From assembly GCA_017554335.1 (NCBI GenBank), contig JAFZIO010000048.1, positions 1 to 55,117 of the forward strand: a stretch of 55,117 nt of DNA. Reading direction: 5' to 3'. Below the pieces are notes generated by a model. That model was not told the DNA's origin. It ran no database searches and was given only the letters and a program-made list of their open reading frames with translations. The position numbers and the translations under genes were made by a program. How positions within the stretch are numbered: position 1 is the first letter of the stretch; each line of letters starts with the position of its first letter. Origin of the DNA: Bacteroidales bacterium (GTDB lineage Bacteria; Bacteroidota; Bacteroidia; Bacteroidales; UBA932). This document shows positions 7,581 through 16,110 of the stretch, in pieces.

Positions 7581-8231
7581 TCAGAATCTGTAGCCCGCTC
7601 CGAACATAAGACCGGTTGAAGCACAGCTGATATTCATCTCGGCAAGGCCGTAAAAATGGCCTTTGCCAAAGTTAATACCTATAGGTGTAAGGTAAGGTGT
7701 GGGTATAAACAGGCTAAAGTTGCCGATTACCAGGCATCCCAGTCCGAAGGAGGAATACAGGCGCCAGTTGTCGCGGCGCATCCATTTCCAGCGGAAATCC
7801 ACCATTGGAGTATACATGGTGCCGGAATACTGTGTGCTGGATGATTGTACGCCCGCTTCATAATCAATCTCTCTTTGGATATCCAGCAGATTGCCATCAT
7901 CATCCTTTATTTCTATTTCGTGCATGAGGTAGTTGTCCCTTCTGTAAATAGCACCGCAGGCATTGATAATCACATTGAAGTCCCAGCGCTCATTCATGGC
8001 ATAGGTATAGCCGATATTCAGACTGGGTATAAAGAGCCGCGTATCCTTAAAACCACGAGTCATTTGCGCGTAACTGTTGCTTGTACTGAGCAGCAGCGAC
8101 TGCGCGGGCGGAACTCCGGTAGAAATTTCTATGGAGTGCCTGTGTTCGGGATCAAAGTGCTGGGCCCGTGCAGGCGTGCTTAAAAGCAGCGCCGCAAGCG
8201 GCAAAACAACTAATTCAAACAGCTTTTTCAT
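7581..8231 (-). CDS. Predicted outer-membrane beta-barrel protein, exact family not recognised
   Basis: A 216-residue protein with an N-terminal signal peptide (MKKLFELVVLPLAALLLS, cleavage near ARAQ). The body has alternating polar/aromatic strands (WDFNVIINACGAIYRR, RLYSSFGLGCLVIGNFSLF) and ends GLMFGAGYRF, with a C-terminal aromatic residue typical of barrels. An 8-strand barrel of the OmpA-like/PorT-like kind would fit this length. Its ATG overlaps the stop of the upstream VWA lipoprotein gene by 4 bp (ATGA), so the two are very likely translated together. The substrate or partner is unknown. Confidence 0.75.
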   Translation of the reverse strand: MKKLFELVVLPLAALLLSTPARAQHFDPEHRHSIEISTGVPPAQSLLLSTSNSYAQMTRGFKDTRLFIPSLNIGYTYAMNERWDFNVIINACGAIYRRDNYLMHEIEIKDDDGNLLDIQREIDYEAGVQSSSTQYSGTMYTPMVDFRWKWMRRDNWRLYSSFGLGCLVIGNFSLFIPTPYLTPIGINFGKGHFYGLAEMNISCASTGLMFGAGYRF

Positions 8232-9751
8232 TCTCCTTTCTTGCTTATTGCTTCAGCTTCTTCCACCAGCTTGACAAGGCTGGATCGGAGCTTCAGGGGG
8301 TCAACATTGTTTGCGGGTTTCTCGGCGGTCTTTACGAGCTCTTTCACCATGCTGTAGTCGGCATTGCCCTTGTACTTGGAGTCGCGAAGTATCATGGCGT
8401 AGGCGGCAAGACCGGCGGCGAAATTGTATTCTGTGCTCGTCTGGGCTACACCTTCATAGTATTTGCCCACGTTCAGATGCAGCAGGCGGCTCTCTTCGCC
8501 CAGGGCCTTCTTGTAGCGGACGTCGAAGGATGCTGCCATGGCATCCATAGCAAGGCTGCCGGAAGGGATAATCTCGTAGAGGGCGGTGACGGTCTGGCCT
8601 GCGCCTATCTCGCCGGCGTCTTTCTTGTCATCCTCGAAGTCCTCGTTGTTCATGACGCGGTTCTCGTAACCGATGAGGCGGTAACTGTCGACCCAGTCGT
8701 AGAAGGTTACCTGGCACTTGGTGTCGTTGGCTACGGAGTAGAAGTGGGAGCGCTCGTGCACGAAGACCTTCATCATCTCCTCTTCGCTGTCGATATAGGT
8801 GTAGGTGCCGTTTCCGTGGTTGGAGAGGCTCTCCATCATGGAGTCGTTGTAGTTGCCGGAACCGAAGCCCATGATGCTCAGGTAGATACCCTTGTCCAGG
8901 TAGCTTTCGACCATCTCCACCAGCGCGTCGGTGGAGGTGACGCCCACGTTGAAGTCGCCGTCCGTGCACATTATGATGCGGTTGTTGCCGCCCTTGATGT
9001 AGTGCTCCACCGCCTCGTCGTAGGCCAGCTTCATGGCAGCTCCGCCGGGGGTGTAGCCGCTGGCTTCCAGCTTCTTGATGGCCGCCTTGATCTTGGAGGC
9101 GTCCTTCACCAGGGTGGATTCAAGCACGCGCTTGACTTCTCCGGAGTAGGTGATGATGGCGATGCGGTCCGCCGGCCTCATGTAGTCGATCATGTTGCAG
9201 AGGCCCGATTTCAGCAGGTCAATGCGGTCGCTGCCGGACATGGATCCGGAGGTGTCGATCAGCAAAATGTAGTTGGCGGCAGGGATGTCGGCCTCGGCCA
9301 GCGATTTGCCCTTCAGGCCAAGTCGGAGCAGCCTGTGCCCGGTATCCCAGGGGCAGACGCCCATTTCCGCGTTGATGCCCACGGTCTCGCCCACTTCGGG
9401 CTCCGGATAATCGAAGGTGAAGTAGTTGAGGAACTCCTCGGCGCGTACAGCATTGGCTGAAGGAAGGAAGTCGTTGCTGATGCAGCGCCTCATATATGAA
9501 TAGGAGGCGCCGTCAGCATCTATCGAGAAAGTTGATGTCGGCTGGTCGGACACTTTTATGAAATCATTCTCCACAATCTCGTCGAACCTGTCCCCTGGAA
9601 CCTCCGGCTCGCCGGGCATTTCTCCGTCATTCATCATGTAGGCATCGGCGTCGGCATACATTCCGCCGGGCATTATATACTCGCCCTTATCACAAGCGGA
9701 CAAGAAACTGATAGCTGCAACGCTGATTATGAATACGAAAAACCTTCTCAT
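8228..9751 (-). CDS. von Willebrand factor A domain lipoprotein (YfbK-like)
   Basis: A 507-residue predicted lipoprotein; the signal sequence ends in a lipobox, SFLSAC, near residue 19. An N-terminal YfbK-type domain (about 65-160, STFSIDADGASYSYMRR) precedes a VWA domain at about 170-345. Its metal-ion-dependent adhesion site is DTSGSMSGS, with TPGG and TDGDFNVG supplying the other ligands. The C-terminal region matches the YfbK/DUF3520 tail (GAGQTVTALYEI). Such proteins probably scaffold envelope complexes through Mg-dependent contacts. The downstream barrel gene overlaps it, so the two may act together. It is divergent from the NigD-like gene and lies next to ECF sigma genes. Confidence 0.9.
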   Translation of the reverse strand: MRRFFVFIISVAAISFLSACDKGEYIMPGGMYADADAYMMNDGEMPGEPEVPGDRFDEIVENDFIKVSDQPTSTFSIDADGASYSYMRRCISNDFLPSANAVRAEEFLNYFTFDYPEPEVGETVGINAEMGVCPWDTGHRLLRLGLKGKSLAEADIPAANYILLIDTSGSMSGSDRIDLLKSGLCNMIDYMRPADRIAIITYSGEVKRVLESTLVKDASKIKAAIKKLEASGYTPGGAAMKLAYDEAVEHYIKGGNNRIIMCTDGDFNVGVTSTDALVEMVESYLDKGIYLSIMGFGSGNYNDSMMESLSNHGNGTYTYIDSEEEMMKVFVHERSHFYSVANDTKCQVTFYDWVDSYRLIGYENRVMNNEDFEDDKKDAGEIGAGQTVTALYEIIPSGSLAMDAMAASFDVRYKKALGEESRLLHLNVGKYYEGVAQTSTEYNFAAGLAAYAMILRDSKYKGNADYSMVKELVKTAEKPANNVDPLKLRSSLVKLVEEAEAISKKGE

Positions 9752-9865
9752 TTTTTAAACCTTTTGCCTTATAAACGCGAATAATTTGGCTTTCTTGCAT
9801 TGCTATCACAAAAAAATTTCGCATAATGTGCAAGATTTCGTTTCGGAAAGGATTTATAAAGCGAA

Positions 9866-10576
9866 ATGAAAATGAAACTCATACATATTGTATATATAAT
9901 TGCGGCCGTCGTGACGGCGTCCGCCTGCTCTAAATCGTTTACGGATTACCCTGAAGCATTTTCTGACTATGAAGGTGTAGTGTATAAACTGGACAGATTG
10001 TCCGTGCCCGTAGAGATTAACTCCCTTGTAACTGTCAAGTGCGATGCCGAAGGAAAGGTTTTCCTGCAGTACGGCCCGCTTAAGCTGCGTCCCGACGAGC
10101 TGGAATATACCGGACAGGCAAGGGCCATGGCCAGCCTTACCATTCTTCCCGGCAAGCAGGGGGATTATTACAACTGCACCATGGAGTGGATAGAGCCCGT
10201 AGAAGTGGGCACTTTCTCTATGTACAACTCCATCTCCCTTGCGCCCGGCGACGGAATAACGCTTATAATGGACTCCGGCTTCACTACCGTTGAGGACGGC
10301 TATTTGTCCGTGCATTATTTCACCTGGTGGGGAGAAGAACCCAGGCACCACGACTTCTACCTGTCTTCCGGAGTCAACCCGGATGACCCTTACGTTCTGG
10401 AACTCAGGCAGGACAGCCACGGGGACGGCAACGAGACATGGTCGGAAGGGCTTGTATGTTTTGATATCAACGGCCTCCCGGATACAGCCGGAGAGACAAA
10501 GATTATAACACTTAACTGGATAGAACTGGACGGTACCTCACGTACCAACTATTTTGAATTCAAAACCCGCGAATAG
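9866..10576 (+). CDS. NigD-like lipoprotein
   Basis: A 236-residue predicted lipoprotein: a signal sequence with lipobox VTASAC near residue 21, then an N-terminal small beta domain (about 35-110) and a C-terminal beta domain. The C-terminal part has the NigD_C pattern: DGYLSVHYFTWWG, then HHDFYLS, then LELRQDSHGDGNE. NigD-like proteins are widespread in Bacteroidales and first came from a bacteriocin locus, but their general function is unknown. The 3' end overlaps the downstream ECF sigma gene by 23 bp, so this lipoprotein, the sigma factor and the trans-envelope protein probably form one operon. Confidence 0.78.
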   Translation: MKMKLIHIVYIIAAVVTASACSKSFTDYPEAFSDYEGVVYKLDRLSVPVEINSLVTVKCDAEGKVFLQYGPLKLRPDELEYTGQARAMASLTILPGKQGDYYNCTMEWIEPVEVGTFSMYNSISLAPGDGITLIMDSGFTTVEDGYLSVHYFTWWGEEPRHHDFYLSSGVNPDDPYVLELRQDSHGDGNETWSEGLVCFDINGLPDTAGETKIITLNWIELDGTSRTNYFEFKTRE

Positions 10577-11111
10577 CCTGAGCGAAAGGGAGCTTGTCAG
10601 GCTTGTTGGTGACGGTGATCCACGTGGCCAGCGTGAGCTGTATCTCCGCTACGCAGGGTCTTTGACGGCTGTGGCGTCCAGGTATCTGGCAGATGACGAC
10701 ATGGTTAAAGATGTGCTCCAGGATGCGTTCATTCGCATATTCGAGCGTTTCGGGAGCTTCCGCTACAGGGGCGAAGGGTCGCTGAGGGCCTGGATGTCCA
10801 GGGTCGTTGCCAACGGCGCCTTGCAGGCGCTGCGCAGGGAAGGAAGGCTGCTGCCGGTTGAAAAGCTTCCGGACACGCTCCCGGATGATGATCCCGATGT
10901 GGACAGCGTGCCCATGGATGTGCTGCAGGACATGATAAGCCGCCTGCCGGACGGATACCGTACGGTGTTCAATTTGTTTGTGTTCGAGCAGATGAAGCAC
11001 AAAGAGATAGCCTCTCTGCTCGGTATTAAGGAGAATTCCTCCGCGTCCCAGTTCTTAAGGGCCAAAGCCCTGCTGGCCAAGGAGATAAAAGAATACAGAA
11101 GAAATGGCTGA
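10554..11111 (+). CDS. ECF-type RNA polymerase sigma factor (pair 1)
   Basis: A 185-residue sigma-70 family protein. Region 2 spans about 20-90, with DDDMVKDVLQDAFIRIFERF. Region 4 spans about 125-180, with LPDGYRTVFNLFVFE and the HTH EIASLLGIKENSSASQFLRAK. The RTVFNL(Y/F)V signature resembles the ECF21 group common in Bacteroidetes. No ATG lies near the N-terminus; the TTG at 10554 gives MNSKPANSLSERELV and overlaps the NigD-like gene. Its stop overlaps the start of the next gene by 8 bp. That partner begins with an anti-sigma-like cytoplasmic segment, so it is the likely regulator. A sequence relative is encoded at 14331-14888. Confidence 0.92.
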   Translation: MNSKPANSLSERELVRLVGDGDPRGQRELYLRYAGSLTAVASRYLADDDMVKDVLQDAFIRIFERFGSFRYRGEGSLRAWMSRVVANGALQALRREGRLLPVEKLPDTLPDDDPDVDSVPMDVLQDMISRLPDGYRTVFNLFVFEQMKHKEIASLLGIKENSSASQFLRAKALLAKEIKEYRRNG

Positions 11112-12348
11112 GAAATGGAATGACAAACTCCGTCGGAAGATGGAGGATTACACCCAAACTCCTCCCGAAGGCTTGTGGGAGGGGATAGAGGCAGGCCTGC
11201 CTGCGCCGCGCACGGCATTCCCGTGGGTGTGGGCGCTGGCCGGAGTGGCGGCGGTGCTGCTCGCAGTGGTGCTGATATGGCGCCCTGCCGATACGCCCGT
11301 CCCTGCCGTAGCTGAGGTCAATACCGAAGAGGTAATCGTATCCCCTGAAGAACTGGCGACCGATACCGTTCCCGTTGAGCCGGAGGCGCAAGAAAAGCCC
11401 GACGCAGTGCGTCCCGTGGCCGTTTCTTCCCACCGCAATACTGCAGCCGAGGCGCTCGCCGAAGTTGCCCCCGCAGAACAGCCTGAGTCCGAAGCTGCTG
11501 CTTCCGGGACCGATCAGGCCGTGGCCGTTCCTGCCGATGACGCCGCTACTGAAGAGTCCGTTTCAGAAGAACCCGTCTCTGAAGAATCTGTCTCCAAAAA
11601 CGACGGCGCCGGTGTGGCTCCGTCCCCCGTCGTTCCGGAGAGAAACGTTCCCGTCTTCCCTGCGGAGAAGACCGTCATACGCCGCAAGCCTGTCGTCTCC
11701 GGCAGCCTGATTGCCGGCGCCATTCCCGGCTCCGCAGCCACTTCCTACACCAGTTTTGCGACTACCGCCCCTTCCGGGCGTGGAGGCGGACGAATGTCCA
11801 CCGCCGCCCTCCTGAGCCGCAACAAGCCCAACCAGACAGAGACCAATTACTCCGTCGCCATGCGCGTCGGCGCTATGTTCAATTTGTCATTCTCGCCTCA
11901 CTGGGGCATAGAGAGCGGCCTTCAGCTGACCAACCTGCAGGCCCAGACCAAGTCGGTCACAGGTAACGTCACTAATCTGACGGACAAGACCATATCCTAC
12001 ATCGGCATACCTTTGCTTGTGGTTTACACTCCGCTCAGGCTCGACCGGTTCTCGCTGTACACTTCAGCCGGTCCTATGTTCGAATACGGCTTCCGCAGCT
12101 TCGGTACCGTTGAATCGTACATCGGAGAGGAGCAGGTAGGCAGAGAGAAGATTGGCAATAAAGAGAGTGACGCCATATTCTCCGTCGGCCTGAACATAGG
12201 TGCCCAGTGGCAGCTTGCCGACTTCGGCGGCCTCTTCGTTCAGCCCGGTGTGTCATGGCATATGGCCGGGGAGGGGAATACGGAGAGCTTCTATACCAAG
12301 CACCCTCTGGCGTTTAGCCTGGCAGCCGGATTCCGCTTCACATTCTAG
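11104..12348 (+). CDS. Dual-membrane anti-sigma-like protein with outer-membrane barrel (pair 1)
   Basis: A 414-residue protein with no N-terminal signal peptide. Residues 1-36 are cytoplasmic and contain PPEGLWEGIEAGLP, like the short P-x-x-(L/V)-W-x-x-I segment of Bacteroidetes anti-sigma proteins. One membrane helix (about 40-58, VWALAGVAAVLLAVVLIW) follows, then a Pro/Ala/Glu/Ser-rich linker to about residue 235. The C-terminal domain (about 240-414) is an 8-strand-type barrel ending AAGFRFTF with a terminal Phe. A single chain would thus touch the sigma factor and reach the outer membrane. This is the architecture described for dual membrane-spanning anti-sigma factors (Dma) of Bacteroides thetaiotaomicron, which control vesiculation. 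It is coupled to the sigma gene by an 8-bp overlap. Confidence 0.85.
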   Translation: MAEKWNDKLRRKMEDYTQTPPEGLWEGIEAGLPAPRTAFPWVWALAGVAAVLLAVVLIWRPADTPVPAVAEVNTEEVIVSPEELATDTVPVEPEAQEKPDAVRPVAVSSHRNTAAEALAEVAPAEQPESEAAASGTDQAVAVPADDAATEESVSEEPVSEESVSKNDGAGVAPSPVVPERNVPVFPAEKTVIRRKPVVSGSLIAGAIPGSAATSYTSFATTAPSGRGGGRMSTAALLSRNKPNQTETNYSVAMRVGAMFNLSFSPHWGIESGLQLTNLQAQTKSVTGNVTNLTDKTISYIGIPLLVVYTPLRLDRFSLYTSAGPMFEYGFRSFGTVESYIGEEQVGREKIGNKESDAIFSVGLNIGAQWQLADFGGLFVQPGVSWHMAGEGNTESFYTKHPLAFSLAAGFRFTF

Positions 12349-12358
12349 ATTATTTTTC

Positions 12359-12366
12359 TATATTTG
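12359..12366 (+). promoter_or_regulatory. -7 box upstream of the LolA-like gene
   Basis: TATATTTG matches TAnnTTTG exactly and lies 20 bp before the ATG at 12387. The LolA-like gene therefore probably has its own promoter as well as read-through from the sigma operon. Confidence 0.5.
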
Positions 12367-12386
12367 CGACAGTTAAGTACTGTTAT

Positions 12387-13016
12387 ATGAAAAAGGTAGC
12401 CATAATTGTCGCCGCTCTGTTTGCCGCGCTGAGCCTTACCGCCCAGACCCCCAAAGAGATTATTGAACGCATGGACAAGGCCATGGACCAGCCTGCAGAT
12501 GTGGGGACTGTCTTCGATTTTGTTATGGACATTCCTATTCTCGGCAAGGTCTCGACCAAGGTTTACATGCTGGGGGACAAGAGCAAGATGGAACTCTCAT
12601 ATATAGGGGAGACTGGTGAGACATGGATGGACGGAAAGACTACCTGGACATACAACAAGAAAGACAACCAGATAGTGATCTCAGAGGTCAAAGCGGACAA
12701 AGACGATGCTGCAAAAGACGGATTGACCGCTTTTGAGGGTATTACAGAAGGTTATGACGTGAGTCTGGAGAAGGAAACGGACAAGGCATGGTACCTTCTC
12801 TGCAAGAAATCACGTAAGAATAAAGACAAGGACGCTCCCAGGAAAATGAATCTTGCCGTAGATAAGAAAACATATCTGCCCATCTACCTTAAGATGAAGG
12901 AGAAGGGTGTGGGAGTATCCGTAGAAAATGTCAAATTCGGATTTGACCCGTCCATCGTTGAATTCAGCATGGACAGATTCCCCGGCGCCACCGTCAAGGA
13001 CGAGCGTAAGAAATAG
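12387..13016 (+). CDS. LolA-like outer-membrane lipoprotein carrier family protein
   Basis: A 209-residue periplasmic protein. Residues 1-19 are a signal peptide (MKKVAIIVAALFAALSLTAQ). The mature part begins with the LolA-type helix PKEIIERMDKAMDQ and continues with beta strands and spaced acidic/aromatic patches (GETWMDGKTTWTYNKKDNQI, MNLAVDKKTYLPIYLKMK), as in the LolA/LolB fold. LolA binds lipoproteins released by LolCDE, or other lipids, in the periplasm. It lies between the two sigma/anti-sigma modules, which fits an envelope-homeostasis role (inference). The stop codon directly abuts tRNA-Pro on the other strand. Confidence 0.78.
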   Translation: MKKVAIIVAALFAALSLTAQTPKEIIERMDKAMDQPADVGTVFDFVMDIPILGKVSTKVYMLGDKSKMELSYIGETGETWMDGKTTWTYNKKDNQIVISEVKADKDDAAKDGLTAFEGITEGYDVSLEKETDKAWYLLCKKSRKNKDKDAPRKMNLAVDKKTYLPIYLKMKEKGVGVSVENVKFGFDPSIVEFSMDRFPGATVKDERKK

Positions 13017-13090
<74 letters not shown>

Positions 13091-13103
13091 AATCAGGAAA
13101 TAA

Positions 13104-14318
13104 CTAGAAATTGAATCTCAGACCCGCGTCGAAGTTGAACATGAGCGGCTTGTCCGTGCGTACAGACTTCGGCTGGTTGCTTGGTATGAAGTAACGTACG
13201 GAAGGGTCTGCGTACAGTCCCAGGAAATCGTTGAGCTTGAATTCCAGACCCAGACCGAGTGCGGTGGAGAACTGGAATCCTCCGGCCTTGTCGGGTATGA
13301 CCGTGTTGACCATGGTCAGGAGACTGTATTTGTTGGAGATGCAATAATCTGCTTCCACGCCGCCCCATGCATATACCTTCATAAGGTCGTCCCTCGTCTG
13401 GAGGAGCTCATAATATGCATTTACCGGGATACCGATGTACTGGACGGTATGGATTATGTGTCCCGAATAAGAGTTAGCCGTACCCCCATAGTAACTGCCC
13501 GGATAGGAGTAGCTGCCCACGAAGGATCTGGTAAGCAGGGAGTAATCCACACCTGTGCCTATGGAAAGCTTGTCCGTAACGCCGAAGCGCACGCCGAGAC
13601 CGAGGGTGAACGGAACTCCGTAGGTTGACTGACCTGCTTCGGTAATGCCGGAGTCCGACGAACCTGCGCCCGGAGCCATGCGGCTTATGCCGTTGCCTCC
13701 GTACTTTATGTTGGAGTCGTTACCGCCCACGCTGCCCTGGGCATACATGCTGCGAAGCTTGAGACCTTCGCTCTTGTGCTTGTTCTCTTCCTTCTCTATG
13801 CGGGCCCACTGTGATGCGGCCTCAGCATCGTAAGTTTCTTCTGCGGCGTCTTTCCGCTCTTCTGCGGCAGAATCATCCGGTATGGCGGCAGGTTCTTCTG
13901 CAACTTCTTCCACGGCCTCAGGAAGCTCTGCGGGCTCCGTTGCGGCAATCTGCCGGCGGGATGGCCTGAGTTCCGCTTTCCGGCCGGCCTCCGCCGCCGG
14001 TTCCTCCTCCGTAAGCTCAAGCGAGGCGAGGTATTCCGGGGCAGTGCTGTCCTGGGAAGAAGTGACTTCGGTTTCTGCCAATATATCCACGTCGCCGGAA
14101 GTGCTTACCGGGGTACCGATGGTGCCGGTAAGGAACAGGACGGCCACGATAGCGGCGGCGGCAAAGGCGGGAACGGCCCACCTCCACCAAAGCGCAGCGG
14201 ATGCTGCCGAGTCGAGACGCGAAGACACGGCACGCCACACACGCCCGGGAACTTTCTCCCCGGCGTCCTGCAGCACCGACTGTATCTGTCGGTCAAATTC
14301 CTGCCAATTGTCTTGCAT
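13104..14318 (-). CDS. Dual-membrane anti-sigma-like protein with outer-membrane barrel (pair 2)
   Basis: A 404-residue protein with the same plan as the one at 11104-12348. The cytoplasmic N-terminus (1-44) contains VPGRVWRAVSSRLD. One membrane helix spans about 46-66 (WAVPAFAAAAIVAVLFLTG), followed by a long Glu/Ala/Pro-rich linker to about residue 195. The C-terminal barrel (about 215-404) has strands such as PFTLGLGVRFGVTDKLSIG and ends DAGLRFNF. There is no cleavable signal peptide. It lies 12 bp downstream of an ECF sigma gene on the same strand. The two modules are convergent, and the proteins share layout but little linker sequence, suggesting an old duplication. Family knowledge (Dma) supports sigma sequestration; the specific signal is unknown. 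Confidence 0.85.
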   Translation of the reverse strand: MQDNWQEFDRQIQSVLQDAGEKVPGRVWRAVSSRLDSAASAALWWRWAVPAFAAAAIVAVLFLTGTIGTPVSTSGDVDILAETEVTSSQDSTAPEYLASLELTEEEPAAEAGRKAELRPSRRQIAATEPAELPEAVEEVAEEPAAIPDDSAAEERKDAAEETYDAEAASQWARIEKEENKHKSEGLKLRSMYAQGSVGGNDSNIKYGGNGISRMAPGAGSSDSGITEAGQSTYGVPFTLGLGVRFGVTDKLSIGTGVDYSLLTRSFVGSYSYPGSYYGGTANSYSGHIIHTVQYIGIPVNAYYELLQTRDDLMKVYAWGGVEADYCISNKYSLLTMVNTVIPDKAGGFQFSTALGLGLEFKLNDFLGLYADPSVRYFIPSNQPKSVRTDKPLMFNFDAGLRFNF

Positions 14319-14330
14319 CAGTATCTTTCT

Positions 14331-14888
14331 TTAATTCTTTTCCCTTTCTTTAATCTTTGCCTGCAATATCGCCCTCGCCCTCAGCAGCTGGGAGCGGGAT
14401 GTAGTAACGGAGATGCCAAGCTCCTCCGCTATATCCTGATGGGAATAGCCTTCAACCACGTAAAGGTTGAATACGGTTCGGAAACCTGCAGGCAGTTCGG
14501 CTATCATGCGGCACAGTTCCTTGTATCCGAGGTCCTGCACGGCGGACGGGGTCTCGCTGGTCATAGACCGCGCGCTGTCCACGTCTTCGCTTTCCTTGAG
14601 CACGTCGTTTTTCCTGAGGCTCATCAGTGCGGTATTGACAAAGATCTTTCTGGCCCAGCCCTCGAAGGCACCGTCACCTGTATAGGTGTCAAGCTTGGCA
14701 AACAGGGTCACAAATCCGTCCTGGAGCACATCCTCGGCCGTCTCACGGTCACCCATGTAGCGTATGCACAGGGCGAACATTTTCTCGGCGAGGGCGTCGT
14801 AGATGGCTTTTTGTGCACGTCTGTCACCTTCCTTTGCCTTCTCGAGCATCCGTTCTATTAGATGCGCTTTGTCCTCAAAAAGTTGCAT
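14331..14888 (-). CDS. ECF-type RNA polymerase sigma factor (pair 2)
   Basis: A 185-residue ECF sigma factor. Region 2 is at about 25-95, with MGDRETAEDVLQDGFVTLF and FEGWARKIFVNTALMSLRK. Region 4 is at about 125-180, with LPAGFRTVFNLYVVEGYSH and the HTH DIAEELGISVTTSRSQLLRAR. It is homologous to the sigma at 10554-11111, and both carry the RTVFNL signature. The start MQLFEDKAHLIERM was chosen as the longest ATG frame; a start at the second Met (residue 14) is possible. The anti-sigma-like partner follows after 12 bp. Confidence 0.92.
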   Translation of the reverse strand: MQLFEDKAHLIERMLEKAKEGDRRAQKAIYDALAEKMFALCIRYMGDRETAEDVLQDGFVTLFAKLDTYTGDGAFEGWARKIFVNTALMSLRKNDVLKESEDVDSARSMTSETPSAVQDLGYKELCRMIAELPAGFRTVFNLYVVEGYSHQDIAEELGISVTTSRSQLLRARAILQAKIKEREKN

Positions 14889-14921
14889 CGGGTCTAAAAA
14901 AAACTCAAAACCGCAAATGAT

Positions 14922-14954
14922 GTTGCGAAAATAGGCAAAAATTCAATACTTTTG
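14922..14954 (+). promoter_or_regulatory. Promoter of the TPR gene (-33/-7), near-leaderless
   Basis: GTTG at 14922-14925 and TACTTTTG at 14947-14954 are 21 bp apart. The ATG at 14962 follows the -7 box by 7 bp, so the transcript would have almost no leader. Confidence 0.55.
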
Positions 14955-14961
14955 TAATTAT

Positions 14962-16110
14962 ATGAAGAAACTCCTGCTCTGTCTGGCCCTTTCCGTCGTG
15001 TTTTTTCCCCTCTTTGCTCAGGAGGAAAAACGCGACAGCATAGCGGTAGAAAACGCCCTTCTGGACGTTGTGGCGCACATTGAGGCGGGAGATTTCGAGA
15101 TTGCCGGAGCTAGTTTGGATTCTCTGCTCGCGGACCATCCGGAGAACGACGCAATACGTTATTACAAGGGTCTCTGCAGCATATCCGCCGGGGATTACAA
15201 AGACGCCGGTGAGAATTTCCGCAAGGCGCTGGAACTGGATCCGTCGAACGCCTGGTACAAGGAGACTCTCGCCAACCTTTACCTGAACACAGGAGAAGTC
15301 AAAGAGGCGGAAAAGCTGCTCCGCGAACTTCAGCTGGTGAACCCCGGGAAGTTCCCGGAAATCTCCGTTTCCACCATGCTCGCGGCCTCCTACCGCATGA
15401 AACGGGACTTCCCGTCCTACTTCGCCGCCCTGCGCTCGCTGGTAAGCGACAACGTGGCCGACGACGACATGAAGTATGAGGCCATGATGAGCGTGATGAG
15501 CGGATTCGACTCCCGTACCTTCAACGCCCTGCTGCCCCAGATCGACACCCTCCTGCGCGTATACGTTGAGGCTGAGCCCAAAAGCATGCACGCCCGAGGG
15601 CTGATGATAGAGACCGCCCACGCCCTCGGAGACGATGAACGCGTGATAGAGATATGCCAGGAGATGATGGAGCTGCAGCCGGAAGACACCACGAACGTGG
15701 TATCCTGCCTGTCCATCATAGGTGATACATATCATTCAATGGGCCAGACGCGCAAGGCGTACAAGACCTACGAGAAGGCCCTGAAGCTTGACCCCCGGAA
15801 CTGCCCCGTGCTGAACAATTACGCCTATTACCTCAGCCTGGAGAAGCGCCGCCTCGCTAAGGCGGAAAAGATGAGCTTCATAACCATTGAGGAGGAGCCG
15901 GACAACCCCACCTACCTGGATACTTACGGCTGGATACTATTCCTCCGCGGCAAAGCCAAGCAGGCGAAGCCATACTTCAAGCATGCCATGCTCTACGGCG
16001 GCAAGGACAACGCCGTGATACTCATGCACTTCTCGCAGGTGCTCGAGAAACTTGGAGAGAAAGACCTGGCCACCTATTACAGAACCCTGTCGGAGAGCAA
16101 GACGAAATGA
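14962..16110 (+). CDS. Periplasmic tetratricopeptide-repeat protein
   Basis: A 382-residue protein with a signal peptide (MKKLLLCLALSVVFFPLFAQ). At least five TPR-like helix pairs follow, for example PENDAIRYYKGLCSISAGDY, KDAGENFRKALELDPSNAWY, TGEVKEAEKLLRELQ, GQTRKAYKTYEKALKLDP and RGKAKQAKPYFKHAMLYGG. No enzymatic motif is visible. The stop overlaps the start of the EnvC-like gene (ATGA), and similar TPR plus M23 pairs are common in Bacteroidales. A scaffold role for cell-wall hydrolysis is plausible but inferred. Confidence 0.82.
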   Translation: MKKLLLCLALSVVFFPLFAQEEKRDSIAVENALLDVVAHIEAGDFEIAGASLDSLLADHPENDAIRYYKGLCSISAGDYKDAGENFRKALELDPSNAWYKETLANLYLNTGEVKEAEKLLRELQLVNPGKFPEISVSTMLAASYRMKRDFPSYFAALRSLVSDNVADDDMKYEAMMSVMSGFDSRTFNALLPQIDTLLRVYVEAEPKSMHARGLMIETAHALGDDERVIEICQEMMELQPEDTTNVVSCLSIIGDTYHSMGQTRKAYKTYEKALKLDPRNCPVLNNYAYYLSLEKRRLAKAEKMSFITIEEEPDNPTYLDTYGWILFLRGKAKQAKPYFKHAMLYGGKDNAVILMHFSQVLEKLGEKDLATYYRTLSESKTK